The position numbers and the translations under genes are program-made. Shown in pieces: positions 1 to 8,194 of a stretch of 44,559 bases of DNA (the stretch's first letter is position 1; every line of letters begins with the position of its first letter). The notes beneath the pieces are model-generated. The model ran no database searches and was not told the origin of the DNA. It was given only the letters and a program-made list of their open reading frames with translations. The stretch lies in the NCBI GenBank assembly GCA_041488375.1, contig JBGPPD010000003.1, positions 1 to 44,559 on the forward strand, read 5' to 3'. The stretch is from JAABQT01 sp041488375. Its GTDB lineage: Bacteria; Pseudomonadota; Gammaproteobacteria; Burkholderiales; SG8-39.

Positions 1-1241
1 GCGTCGCAGGAGATATGCCGGCCGCAGGCGAGCAGCCCGTCGAGCTGCTTCGGCACCAGGCTGCCGTAGGGAATCGAGATATTGGGGAACTTGGGCGAAA
101 GGCTCGGCGACACGCCGACCTCGTCTTCGAGCGCCTCGCCCGAGGGCCACTGCGCGCGCAGGACCTTCTTCACGCCGACCAGGCGCCGGCTGTGGCGCAC
201 GCCGAGCTGCGGCGCGCTCTGCAGCAGGTGGGCCCGCTCGAATCCCGGCGCCTCGCGGCGGTAGGCCTCCAGGTGCGCGGCCATCAGCTCGTGCGAGCGC
301 ACTTCGACGGCGGTGAGGTCCGCGACCTCGAGCGCGGAGTAACCGGCCAGGCGCGGCCCCATGAACAGCGCGAGGTCGTCGCGCCAGGCGACGAAGGGCC
401 GGTCGAAGAAGCGCAGCCGCTCGCGCCCGCGCTGCATGAACTCGCCGAACTGCTGCGGCTGCGCGGCCTTCCATTCCAGCCAGCGCGGCATGTCGACGCC
501 GCCGAACAACCAGCAGGTGTTCATGCAGTGGTGGATGTCGGATTCCTCGATGTCGGATTCGCAGGCCGCGCCGGCGCGCGCGAACAGGTCGCCGTCGCCC
601 GTGGCGTCGACGGTGACGCCGGCGAGGATCGCGCGCCGGCCGGCCTTGCTCTCGAACGCCACGCCGCGCACCGCGCCGTCCTGCACGATCGGCTGCGCCG
701 CCCAGCTGTGGTACGCGAGGCGCACCTTGCGCTCGAGCACCATCTGCTGCGACAGCAGCTTCAGCCGCTCCGGGTCGATGGTGGGCGCCCAGGTGACCAC
801 GCCGTGGAAGGCGCTGGTGCGCAGTGCCCAGTAGGCGGCGCGCGCCGGCTCGCGCGAGCCCCAAAGCTCGCGCGGCGGTCCGGCCACCGCGTCCTTGGGC
901 AGGCGCGCGAAGATTTCCTCGGCGAAGCCGCGGATCACGCTGCGGCCTTCCCAGTCGGTCATGCGGTCGATCCAGATCACCAGCCCGCCGGTGGACAGGC
1001 CGCCGAGGTGGTTGTAGCGCTCGAGCAGGATCACGTCGGCGCCCAAGCGCGCGGCGGCCACCGCCGCCGCGGTGCCCGAAGGCCCGCCGCCCGCCACCAG
1101 CACGTCGCAGCGCGCGTGCACCGGCAGGTCGCGCGCGGCCTCGCGCCAGCTGCCCAGGTCCGCTGCCGGTGCGCGCTCGGCGTCGGCGCCGCGGAAAATC
1201 TCCGAGGTGAAAAACTTTTCGTCGGGCCGCAGCGATCCCAT
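1..1241 (-). CDS. FAD-dependent oxidoreductase, C-terminus cut by window edge
   Basis: This is probably a flavoprotein of the FAD_oxidored / fumarate-reductase-like group. The reading frame stays open from an ATG at 1241 to the left edge, giving about 413 residues. A Rossmann dinucleotide-binding motif GGGPSG lies at residues 51-56, followed by an alternating hydrophobic strand and an acidic end (ILLERYNHLGG), typical of FAD binding. A second conserved block (VTVDATGDGDLFARAG) matches the ATGDGD motif of this family. No signal peptide or membrane segment is visible. The gene diverges from the small gene at 1345 across about 100 bp. The substrate cannot be told from the sequence. Confidence 0.8.
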   Translation of the reverse strand, partial: MGSLRPDEKFFTSEIFRGADAERAPAADLGSWREAARDLPVHARCDVLVAGGGPSGTAAAVAAARLGADVILLERYNHLGGLSTGGLVIWIDRMTDWEGRSVIRGFAEEIFARLPKDAVAGPPRELWGSREPARAAYWALRTSAFHGVVTWAPTIDPERLKLLSQQMVLERKVRLAYHSWAAQPIVQDGAVRGVAFESKAGRRAILAGVTVDATGDGDLFARAGAACESDIEESDIHHCMNTCWLFGGVDMPRWLEWKAAQPQQFGEFMQRGRERLRFFDRPFVAWRDDLALFMGPRLAGYSALEVADLTAVEVRSHELMAAHLEAYRREAPGFERAHLLQSAPQLGVRHSRRLVGVKKVLRAQWPSGEALEDEVGVSPSLSPKFPNISIPYGSLVPKQLDGLLACGRHISCD

Positions 1242-1276
1242 GCACAAATGCTAACGCAGCTTGCGGCGCTGCAGGC

Positions 1277-1306
1277 TTGGCGCGGGCCGGAGGAATCGGT
1301 TATAAA
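1277..1306 (+). promoter_or_regulatory. Candidate sigma-70 promoter for the 78-aa gene
   Basis: TTGGCG at 1277-1282 and TATAAA at 1301-1306 are separated by 18 bp. They lie 38 bp before the ATG at 1345, in the spacer between divergent genes. The -10 box stands out against very GC-rich surroundings. This is inferred from sequence only. Confidence 0.4.
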
Positions 1307-1344
1307 GCCATCGTCGCAGCGAAGCGGATTGCGAAGGGGGCAGC

Positions 1345-1581
1345 ATGTACGCGATCGTCTACAAGTCCGACGGTTTCCCGATCTGCCGGCAGATCGCGGG
1401 CGTGAGCCCGGACCCGGTGGTGACCTGGAACACCGAGGCGGCGGCGAAGGCGTTCATTGCCGCCAAGGGCGGCGATCAGGATTTCCAGCCCCTGCCGCTC
1501 ACCGACGATTCCATGGACAAGCTGGCGGCCGTCCTGGGCTACCCGGTCGAGTCGATCACCTTCGACCCCTACCCGGGCTAG
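1345..1581 (+). CDS. Uncharacterised 78-aa protein
   Basis: I do not recognise a family for this short soluble protein. It begins MYAIVYKSDGFPIC and ends ITFDPYPG, is slightly acidic, and has no signal peptide or membrane helix. The ATG at 1345 follows a purine-rich AAGGGGG element at good spacing, and a promoter-like pair lies upstream, so translation is plausible. Its TAG stop (1579-1581) overlaps the TAG of convergent panC (1578-1580) within the tetramer CTAG. The function is unknown. Confidence 0.65.
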   Translation: MYAIVYKSDGFPICRQIAGVSPDPVVTWNTEAAAKAFIAAKGGDQDFQPLPLTDDSMDKLAAVLGYPVESITFDPYPG

Positions 1582-2375
1582 CACTCCAGGTTGTCGATCA
1601 GGCGCGTGGCGCCCAGCCGCGCCGCCGCCAACACCACCAGTTCCCGTTCTCCCGCGCGCGGCACCGCCAGGTCGCCGCGCCGGCGCACTTCGACGTAATC
1701 GGGCTGCCAGCCGGCCGCCTGCAGGCTGCGCATGGCCTGCGCGCCGTCGGTGCGCCCGGCCTTCACGTCGAGCAGGCTGCGGTACAGGCGCGGCGCTTCG
1801 CGGCGCTCCCCGGCCGACAGGTAGCCGTTGCGCGAGCTCATCGCCAGGCCGTCGGCCTCGCGCACGGTTTCGCCGGCGACGATCTCGAGCGGCAGGTTGA
1901 ACTGCCGCACCATCTCGCGCACCACCAGCAGCTGCTGGTAGTCCTTCTTGCCGAACACCGCGGCCACCGGCTGCACGCAGTTGAGCAGCTTGAGCACCAC
2001 GGTGGCCACGCCGTGGAAGAAACGCGGCCGGAACCTGCCCTCGAGTTCGCCGGCGAGCGGCGGCGGCTCGACCAGGAAGCGCTGCGGCTCCGGGTACAGG
2101 ATGCGCTCGTCGGGCGCGAATACCAGGTCCACCCCGGCGGCGGCCAGCTTTTCGCAATCCTCGGCGAAGCTGCGCGGGTAGCCGTCGAAATCCTCGCCCG
2201 GCGCGAATTGCAGCCGGTTGACGAAGATGCTCACCGCCACGCGCGGCGCGCGCCCGCGCGCAAGGCGCACCAGCGCCAGGTGCCCGGCGTGCAGGCTGCC
2301 CATGGTCGGCACGAAGGCGTGCGGCGCGCCGCCGCTGGCGCGCCGCAGCTCCGCGATCTCGCGCGCGACGATCAT
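1578..2375 (-). CDS. panC: Pantothenate synthetase (pantoate--beta-alanine ligase)
   Basis: PanC joins pantoate and beta-alanine using ATP to make pantothenate, the vitamin precursor of coenzyme A. At 265 aa it is slightly shorter than the usual 280 or so. The HIGH-type nucleotide motif appears as PTMGSLHAGH near residues 24-33. It is followed by FVNRLQF, the FGKKDYQQ block and the KMSKS-like SSRNGYLS. The ATG at 2375 overlaps the stop of the upstream deoxynucleoside kinase as ATGA, so the two are probably translationally coupled. It is the last gene of the pcnB-folK-dNK-panC run. panB, which often lies beside panC, is not in this window. Confidence 0.95.
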   Translation of the reverse strand: MIVAREIAELRRASGGAPHAFVPTMGSLHAGHLALVRLARGRAPRVAVSIFVNRLQFAPGEDFDGYPRSFAEDCEKLAAAGVDLVFAPDERILYPEPQRFLVEPPPLAGELEGRFRPRFFHGVATVVLKLLNCVQPVAAVFGKKDYQQLLVVREMVRQFNLPLEIVAGETVREADGLAMSSRNGYLSAGERREAPRLYRSLLDVKAGRTDGAQAMRSLQAAGWQPDYVEVRRRGDLAVPRAGERELVVLAAARLGATRLIDNLEC

Positions 2376-3004
2376 CCGAGGTTGAAGTACTCGCGCCGGC
2401 CCTTCATCGCGCGCATGCGCTCGAGCAGCAGATCGAAGTCGGCGTCGCGCTCGACGAAATTCAGGTTCTCCGAGTTCACGATCAGCACCGGCGCGGCGGC
2501 GTAGTGGTAGAAGAAGCGCGCGTAGCCCTCGGCCAGCAGCGCCAGGTACTCCTCGCCGATGCCGCGCTCGAATTCCGCCGCGCGGCGCCGCACGCGCTCG
2601 ATGAGCACCTGCGGCGCCGCCTGCAGGTAGATCACCAGGTCGGGCACCGGCGAGCGCAGGCTGAGCGAATCGTAGATGCGCTGGTACAGCGCCAGCTCGT
2701 CGCCCGACAGGGTGATGCGCGCGAACAGCGGGTCCTTGTCGAGCATGAAGTCGGCCACCGTGGCGCGGCCGAACATGTCCGGCTGGGCGAGGGGCTCGAG
2801 CTGGCGCGCGCGCTGGAACAGGAAGAACAGCTGCGTCGGCAGCGCGTAGCGCGCCATGTCCTGGTAGAAGCGCGCGAGGAACGGGTTCTCGGCGGGCTGC
2901 TCGAGCAGCAGGTCGGCGCCGAGGCGCGCGGCGAGGCGCCGCGCCAGGCTGGTCTTGCCCGAGCCGATCGGGCCCTCCACGGCGACGTAGCGCAGGTGCT
3001 GCAT
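2372..3004 (-). CDS. Deoxynucleoside kinase (deoxyadenosine/deoxyguanosine kinase family)
   Basis: This cytosolic salvage enzyme phosphorylates deoxynucleosides to their 5'-monophosphates. I chose the ATG at 3004 (MQHLRYVAVEGPIGSGKTSL) and not a start further upstream. It is 1 bp after the folK stop and puts the P-loop GPIGSGKTS about 11 residues from the start, as in the dNK family. The ARYALPTQLFFLFQRARQ segment and the ERVRRRAAEFERGI lid region, rich in arginines, also fit. The length is 210 aa. The purine base preference is a family-level guess. Its end overlaps panC by 4 bp. Confidence 0.88.
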   Translation of the reverse strand: MQHLRYVAVEGPIGSGKTSLARRLAARLGADLLLEQPAENPFLARFYQDMARYALPTQLFFLFQRARQLEPLAQPDMFGRATVADFMLDKDPLFARITLSGDELALYQRIYDSLSLRSPVPDLVIYLQAAPQVLIERVRRRAAEFERGIGEEYLALLAEGYARFFYHYAAAPVLIVNSENLNFVERDADFDLLLERMRAMKGRREYFNLG

Positions 3005-3005
3005 G

Positions 3006-3485
3006 TCAGGCCAGGCGCTGCACGCGCTGGCCCGTGCAGCGCGCCAGCAGGTCGCGCGCCGCGCCATGGCCCGGCACCTCGAGGCGCGGGTCCAGATCCA
3101 GCAGCGGCGTCAGCACGAACGCGCGCTGGTGCATGCGCGGGTGCGGCAGGGTGAGCATGGGGGAGGAGAAGCTGGCGTCGTCGTAGAGCAGCAGGTCGAG
3201 GTCGAGGGTGCGCGGCGCGTTGGCGTGCGGCCGCTCGCGGCCGTGGCGCCGTTCGATGTCCTGCAGCGCGGCCAGCAGCTGCGCCGCGGACAGCTCGGTG
3301 TCCACGCCGGCGGCGGCGTTGAGGTAGTCGGGCTGGCCCGGCGCGTCGACCGGGGCGCTGCGATACAGCGCCGAGCGCCCCTCCAGCCGCGTCTCCGGCA
3401 GGCGCGCCAGTTCCTCGAAGGCCTGCAGCACATGGGCGCGCGCATCGCCCAGGTTGGAGCCGATGCCGATGTAGGCGATGGTCAC
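3006..3485 (-). CDS. folK: HPPK, folate pathway pyrophosphokinase
   Basis: FolK transfers pyrophosphate from ATP to 6-hydroxymethyl-7,8-dihydropterin, the step before dihydropteroate synthase in folate synthesis. The 159-aa protein starts VTIAYIGIGSNLGDA, the usual HPPK opening. It carries the signature PRTLDLDLLLYDD and the LPHPRMHQRAFVLTPL block. The start is a GTG at 3485 whose last two bases lie in the pcnB stop (GTGA overlap). The deoxynucleoside kinase starts 1 bp after its stop. Co-location with pcnB is common in proteobacteria. Confidence 0.95.
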   Translation of the reverse strand: MTIAYIGIGSNLGDARAHVLQAFEELARLPETRLEGRSALYRSAPVDAPGQPDYLNAAAGVDTELSAAQLLAALQDIERRHGRERPHANAPRTLDLDLLLYDDASFSSPMLTLPHPRMHQRAFVLTPLLDLDPRLEVPGHGAARDLLARCTGQRVQRLA

Positions 3486-4804
3486 GCCGGCGCGGGGCCC
3501 GGCTCCACGCCTTGCTTGGGCCGGCGGCGCCGGCGGCGCTTGCGCGGGCCGGTGTCGGGCAGCAGCATCGCCTGGCGCGTTTCCGCGTCGGCGCTCTGGA
3601 AGGCGCGCCACCAGGCTTCCAGTTCCGCGCTCACCTCGCCGCTCGCCGCGCGCAGCGCGAGGAAATCGTAAGCCATGCGGAACAGCGGCGACTCGACCAG
3701 CCGATACGGGCGCTGCCCGCCGCGCTGCTCGAACCTGGGCTGCATCGCCCACACCTCGCGCATGATGGCGGTGAGCTTGCGCGTCAGCGCCAGCTTCTCG
3801 GACTGCGCGTCGAGCACCCGGTCCATCGCCGCCTCGAGCGCCTGCTGCGGCCGTTCGCCCTTCGCCTGGCGCGCCTTGGACGCCGCCAGCACCTCGTGCC
3901 ACAGCAGCGCGGCGAACAGGAAGGCCGGCGACACCGAGCGCTCCGACTTCACGCGCTCGTCGGTCTGGGCGAGGGCCAGCGTGACGAAGCGCTCCCCCAG
4001 CGGCTGCTCGAGGATCACGTCGAGCAGCGGCAGCACGCCCCGGGACAGCCCCTCTTCGCGCAGCTGGCGCACGCAGGCGCTGGCGTGCCCGGACATGAGG
4101 AGCTTGATCATCTCGTCGTACAGCCGCGCCGGCGGCACGTGCTCGAGCAGCGGCGCGAGGCGCCGGATCGGCGCGCGCGTGGTGGCCTCGATGGTGAAGC
4201 CCAGCTTCGCCGCCAGCCTCACCGCGCGCAACATGCGCACCGGGTCCTCGCGAAAACGCGTCTCCGGGTCGCCGATGATGCGCAGCAGGTGTTTTTTCAG
4301 GTCGACCATGCCGCCGTGGTAGTCGACGATCTCCTCGGTGGCCGGGTCGAAGTACAGGGCGTTGACGGTGAAGTCGCGCCGGCGCGCGTCCTCCTCCTGG
4401 TTGCCGAACACGTTGTCGCGCAGCACGCGGCCGTGCTCGTCCTTTTCGGAGGTGTTGGCGTCGGCCGCGCGGAAGGTGGAAGTCTCCACCGTCTCCCCGC
4501 CGAGCATCACGTGCACCAGGCGGAAGCGCCGGCCGATGACGATGGCGCGCCGGAACAGGGGCTTCACCTGCTCGGGGCGCGCGTCGGTGGCGACGTCGAA
4601 GTCCTTGGGCACGATGCCGAGCAGCAGGTCGCGCACCGCGCCGCCCACCACGAAGGAGGCGTAGCCCGCCTCGCGCAGCACGTCGCACACCTTGAGCGCG
4701 CCGTTGGTGAGCGCGTTGCGCCGCAGGCCGTGGCGCTCGCGCGGCACGCGCTGCGGCGTGTCCGTCCGCAGTCCCAGTACGCGGCGGATGAAGCGCTTGA
4801 TCAT
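3482..4804 (-). CDS. pcnB: Poly(A) polymerase I
   Basis: PcnB adds 3' poly(A) tails that mark RNAs for degradation. The 440-aa protein has the class II nucleotidyltransferase signature GGAVRDLLLG near residue 53, the catalytic Asp pair in KDFDVATDA, and the RRRDFTVNALYFDP block. The helical RNA-binding part follows. The C-terminus is a very basic tail with a run of arginines (KRRRRRRPK), fitting RNA contact. The basic RERHGLRRNAL stretch just before the core favours PcnB over a CCA-adding enzyme. It starts at an ATG 13 bp after the HAD gene and overlaps folK by 4 bp. Confidence 0.93.
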   Translation of the reverse strand: MIKRFIRRVLGLRTDTPQRVPRERHGLRRNALTNGALKVCDVLREAGYASFVVGGAVRDLLLGIVPKDFDVATDARPEQVKPLFRRAIVIGRRFRLVHVMLGGETVETSTFRAADANTSEKDEHGRVLRDNVFGNQEEDARRRDFTVNALYFDPATEEIVDYHGGMVDLKKHLLRIIGDPETRFREDPVRMLRAVRLAAKLGFTIEATTRAPIRRLAPLLEHVPPARLYDEMIKLLMSGHASACVRQLREEGLSRGVLPLLDVILEQPLGERFVTLALAQTDERVKSERSVSPAFLFAALLWHEVLAASKARQAKGERPQQALEAAMDRVLDAQSEKLALTRKLTAIMREVWAMQPRFEQRGGQRPYRLVESPLFRMAYDFLALRAASGEVSAELEAWWRAFQSADAETRQAMLLPDTGPRKRRRRRRPKQGVEPGPAPA

Positions 4805-4817
4805 CGAGGCGGCGATT

Positions 4818-5480
4818 CTAGCGCAGGGTGATCACCGGCCAGCCGCGGCGCGCGGCTTGCGCGGCCAGCCGGGGGTCGGGATCCACCGCCACCGGCCGGC
4901 GCACGCGCTCGAGCAGCGGCAGGTCATTGTGGGAATCGCTGTAGAAATGGCTGTCGGCGAAATCCTCCAGCCGGTGCCCCAGGCCCCCGAGCCAGTCCTC
5001 GACGCGGCGGATCTTGCCCTCGCGGAAGCACGGGGTGCCCGCCACGCGGCCGGTGAAGCGGCCGTCGCGCGCTTCGGGCTCGGTGGCGATGAGGTGCGGC
5101 ACGCCGAACTCGCGCGCGATCGGCGCCGTGACGAAGCTGTTGGTGGCGGTGACGATGGCGCACAACTCGCCCGCCGCCAGGTGCCGGCGCACCAGCGCGC
5201 GCGCGCCGGGCGTGATCGCCGGCAGGATGCGGCTGCGCATGAACTCGGCGTGCCAGCGCTCCAGGTCCCGCGGCGTGTGCGCGGCGAGCGGCCGCAGCGC
5301 GAAGCCGAGGTACTCGTGGATGTCCAGGGTGCCCGCCTTGTACTGCTCGAAGAAGGCGGCGTTCTGCGCCTCGTACTCCTCGCGCGCCAGCACGCCGCGC
5401 TCGACCAGGAATTGGCCCCACTCGTAGTCGCTGTCGCAGGCGAGCAGCGTGTGGTCCAGGTCGAACAGGCCGAGGTTCAC
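4818..5480 (-). CDS. HAD-superfamily phosphatase (IB type, SerB-like)
   Basis: This 220-aa protein is a HAD phosphohydrolase of the phosphoserine-phosphatase-like IB subgroup. Motif I is FDLDHTLL, with the nucleophile Asp about residue 7. Motif II is the Thr in VTATNS, motif III a Lys in the GKIRRVEDW region, and motif IV is YSDSHNDLPLL. The helical C1 cap between motifs I and II is present. The GTG start at 5480 overlaps the hda stop as GTGA. Such genes often sit beside hda in betaproteobacteria. The substrate is not evident, and calling it SerB would go beyond the evidence. Confidence 0.85.
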   Translation of the reverse strand: MNLGLFDLDHTLLACDSDYEWGQFLVERGVLAREEYEAQNAAFFEQYKAGTLDIHEYLGFALRPLAAHTPRDLERWHAEFMRSRILPAITPGARALVRRHLAAGELCAIVTATNSFVTAPIAREFGVPHLIATEPEARDGRFTGRVAGTPCFREGKIRRVEDWLGGLGHRLEDFADSHFYSDSHNDLPLLERVRRPVAVDPDPRLAAQAARRGWPVITLR

Positions 5481-6082
5481 TGTTCCAGGCTCCGCAGCAG
5501 TTCCCTCACCAGCGGCAGGGTGACGGCGCGGCGCTGCTCGAGCGACGCGCGGTCGATCTGCTCGAGCAGCCCGATGAGCGAATGCAGGTCGCGGCGCACG
5601 TGCGTGAGCAGGTACCAGACCACTTCGTCGGACAGCTTCAGCCCGCGGCGCGCCGCTTCGCCGTGCAGGGTCAGCGCCTTCTCCGCGTCGGAGAGGGGCT
5701 TCACCTGGTACACCAGGCCCCAGGCGAGGCGGCTCTTCAGGTCCTCGCGCAGCGCGAGCTGCGCGGGCGGGGCATTGCCGGCGGCGAGCACCGTGCCGCC
5801 CGAGTCGCGCGCCGCGTTGACGGCGTTGAACAACGCGATCTGGCCCGGCTCGTCCAGCCGCTCGACATCGTCGGCGACGGTGAGCCCGGGCCGCGCGCTC
5901 GCGCGCAGCAGGTGGCTGCGCCCGCTGCCGGGCTCGCCCCACAGATAGAGCACCGACTCGGCCAGTTCGCCGGCGGCGAGCTGGCGCAGCCGGGCGAGCA
6001 GCTCGACATTGGCGCCGGGGATGAAATTGTCGAGCGAAGGCGCAGGCGGCGGCGAGAGGGGCAGCGCCAGCTGGCGCGTCAC
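5477..6082 (-). CDS. hda: Hda, DnaA-like regulator of replication initiation
   Basis: Hda is a short DnaA-related AAA+ protein that, with the DNA-loaded beta clamp, stimulates DnaA-ATP hydrolysis and prevents over-initiation. The 201-aa protein starts at a GTG (6082) and begins VTRQLALPL. QLALPL is the clamp-binding motif expected at the N-terminus of Hda. Walker A is WGEPGSGRSHLL and the Walker B region is VADDVERLD. It lacks the DNA-binding domain IV of DnaA, which fits the short length. The start overlaps the AI-2E permease stop by GTGA and the end overlaps the HAD gene. Confidence 0.92.
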   Translation of the reverse strand: MTRQLALPLSPPPAPSLDNFIPGANVELLARLRQLAAGELAESVLYLWGEPGSGRSHLLRASARPGLTVADDVERLDEPGQIALFNAVNAARDSGGTVLAAGNAPPAQLALREDLKSRLAWGLVYQVKPLSDAEKALTLHGEAARRGLKLSDEVVWYLLTHVRRDLHSLIGLLEQIDRASLEQRRAVTLPLVRELLRSLEQ

Positions 6083-7149
6083 TTCGCGCCGCCGTACAGC
6101 GAGCTCGCCAGGTAGGCGCGGCGCAGGTGGCGCAGCGCGACCAGCAGCGCCGCGCTGGCCGGCAGGGCGAGCAGCACGCCGAAGAACCCGAACAGCTGGC
6201 CGAAGGCGAGCAGCGCGAAGATCACCGCCACCGGGTGCAGGCCGATGCGCTCGCCCACCAGCAGCGGGGTCACCGCCGTGCCTTCCAGCGCCTGGCCGAT
6301 GCCGAAGGCGAGCCATACCCAGACTAGGCCCCAGATGCTGTCGAACTGCATCAGCGCGGCGATGCTGCCGAGGAGAATGCCGAGCAGCGCGCCGACGTAA
6401 GGGATGAACACCAGCGTGCCGGTGATCAGGCCGATCGGCAGGGCGAATTCCAGGCTGGCGAGCCACAGCGCGAGCACGTAGTACGCGCACATCACCAGGA
6501 TCACCAGCAGCTGGCCGCGCAGGAACTCCGCCAGCACCGCGTCCACCTCGCGCAGGATCTCGCGCGCCTTGGCGTGCACCTTGCGCGGCACCATGGCATC
6601 CACGCGGCCACGCAGCGCATGCCAGTCGCGCAGCAGGTAGAACAGCACCACCGGCACCAGCAGCAGATTGACGACGAAGGCGACCACCGCCAGGCCGCCG
6701 ATCTTGAGCGAGCCGAGCAGCTTGGCCACCAGGTCCTGGTTGTCGGCCACCAGATCGGAGGCGAGGCGGCGAACGGTGTCCGCGTCGAAGCGCAACTGCA
6801 CGCCCAGGTGCCGCTCGAGCACCGGCGCCAGGTGCTCGTTGAGCCAGACGATGAAGGCCGGCATGCGCTCGGCCAGCAGGCGCAGCTCCTTGGTGAACAG
6901 CGGCAGCACCACCAGCGCGAACGCGATCAGCAGCGTGAGCAGCCCGAGCATCACCAGCAGCACGGCGAGCGTGCGCGGCAGGAGCTTGCCGGTCAGGCGC
7001 TCGACGATCGGGTCGAGGATGTAGGCGAGGATCGCCGCGAACAGGAACGGCGCGAGGATCGGCGAAAGCAGGGTGAACAGCCCGCCGACGACGAGCGCGA
7101 CGGCGATCCAGCCCCAGAACTGTGGATTGGCGGAGAACGGGGTGGGCAT
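6079..7149 (-). CDS. AI-2E family transporter (PerM/YdiK-like permease)
   Basis: This 356-aa integral membrane protein belongs to the AI-2 exporter (PerM-like) family. It has an N-terminal helix pair, a long central amphipathic region (about residues 60-150), then grouped helices with conserved LVFIPYVGALLG and a VTPLLVGERIGLHPVAVIFALL segment typical of the family. The ATG at 7149 (MPTPFSANPQFWGW) was chosen because a longer start would run past the purM ATG. It heads the leftward run with hda and diverges from purM with only 37 bp between the starts. The transported substrate is unknown for most members. Confidence 0.88.
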   Translation of the reverse strand: MPTPFSANPQFWGWIAVALVVGGLFTLLSPILAPFLFAAILAYILDPIVERLTGKLLPRTLAVLLVMLGLLTLLIAFALVVLPLFTKELRLLAERMPAFIVWLNEHLAPVLERHLGVQLRFDADTVRRLASDLVADNQDLVAKLLGSLKIGGLAVVAFVVNLLLVPVVLFYLLRDWHALRGRVDAMVPRKVHAKAREILREVDAVLAEFLRGQLLVILVMCAYYVLALWLASLEFALPIGLITGTLVFIPYVGALLGILLGSIAALMQFDSIWGLVWVWLAFGIGQALEGTAVTPLLVGERIGLHPVAVIFALLAFGQLFGFFGVLLALPASAALLVALRHLRRAYLASSLYGGAK

Positions 7150-7186
7150 CTCAAGTAAAATCGCGCTGCAAACGCGAGACTCTAGC

Positions 7187-8194
7187 ATGCGCAAACCGCT
7201 TTCCTACCGCGACGCCGGCGTCGACATCGACGCGGGCGACGCCCTCGTCGAGGCCATCAAGCCGTTCGCCCGGCGCACCATGCGGCCCGAGGTGCTTGCC
7301 GGCATCGGCGGTTTCGGCGCACTGTGCGCGATCCCGAAGAAATACCGCCAGCCGGTGCTCGTCTCGGGCACCGACGGCGTGGGCACCAAGCTCAAACTCG
7401 CCTTCGCCCTGAACCGGCACGACACGGTGGGCATCGACCTGGTGGCGATGAGCGTGAACGACGTGCTGGTGCAAGGCGCTGAACCGCTTTTCTTCCTCGA
7501 CTATTTCGCCTGCGGCAAGCTCGACAACAAGGTGGCGGCGGAAGTCGTGAAGGGCATCGCGCGCGGCTGCGAGCTCGCCGGCTGCGCGCTGATCGGCGGC
7601 GAGACCGCCGAGATGCCGGGCATGTACCCGGAAGGCGAATACGACCTGGCGGGCTTTTGCGTCGGCGTGGTGGAGAAAAAGAAGATCCTCAGCGGGCGTT
7701 CGATCAAGCCCGGCGACGTGCTGCTCGGGCTCGCCTCGAGCGGGGCGCATTCCAACGGCTACTCGCTGATCCGCAAGATCGTCGAGCGCGCCAGGCCGGA
7801 GGCGTCAGTCCTCGATGCCTTGATGGAGCCGACGCGCATCTACGTCAAGCCGGTTCTCGAGTTGCTGGAAGACGGCCTGATCAAGGGGATGGCGCACATC
7901 ACGGGCGGCGGGCTCGTCGGCAACGTGCCAAGAATGCTGCCGAAGGGAACCAAGGCGGTGATCCACGCGAGGTCCTGGCCGAGAGCGGAAGTGTTTCGTT
8001 GGCTGCAGGCGCACGGTGGCGTCGCAGAAGCTGAAATGCACCGGGTATTCAACTGCGGGATCGGGCTGGTGCTCGCTGTTTCCGCCAGGAATGCGCCGAG
8101 GGCAATCCTCCAGTTGAGCGCCCTCGGGGAGACCGTCTACCGGATCGGCAGCGTCGAGAAAGGCAAGGGCGAACCCGAAGCGGTGGTCAGCTAG
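7187..8194 (+). CDS. purM: Phosphoribosylformylglycinamidine cyclo-ligase (AIR synthetase)
   Basis: PurM closes the imidazole ring in purine synthesis, turning FGAM into aminoimidazole ribonucleotide with ATP. The 335-aa protein has the expected start (RKPLSYRDAGVDIDAGD), the SGTDGVGTKLKLA ATP-binding loop, GGETAEMPGMY and HITGGGLVGNVPR. The ATG at 7187 matches the family start. Only 37 bp separate it from the divergent AI-2E permease start, so its promoter must overlap that gene or its 5' end. Its last 8 bp overlap the end of the convergent lysine-rich protein gene. No neighbouring purine gene is present. Confidence 0.95.
   Translation: MRKPLSYRDAGVDIDAGDALVEAIKPFARRTMRPEVLAGIGGFGALCAIPKKYRQPVLVSGTDGVGTKLKLAFALNRHDTVGIDLVAMSVNDVLVQGAEPLFFLDYFACGKLDNKVAAEVVKGIARGCELAGCALIGGETAEMPGMYPEGEYDLAGFCVGVVEKKKILSGRSIKPGDVLLGLASSGAHSNGYSLIRKIVERARPEASVLDALMEPTRIYVKPVLELLEDGLIKGMAHITGGGLVGNVPRMLPKGTKAVIHARSWPRAEVFRWLQAHGGVAEAEMHRVFNCGIGLVLAVSARNAPRAILQLSALGETVYRIGSVEKGKGEPEAVVS

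Noticed and set aside
1578..2375. FVNRLQF in PanC, in place of FVNPxQF, as a lost active-site residue
   Set aside because: To my recollection the Arg form is common in betaproteobacterial PanC, and the other motifs are intact.
7150..7186. TAAAAT at 7156-7161 as the purM promoter -10 box
   Set aside because: No acceptable -35 box is found at 16-18 bp, so I did not list it.
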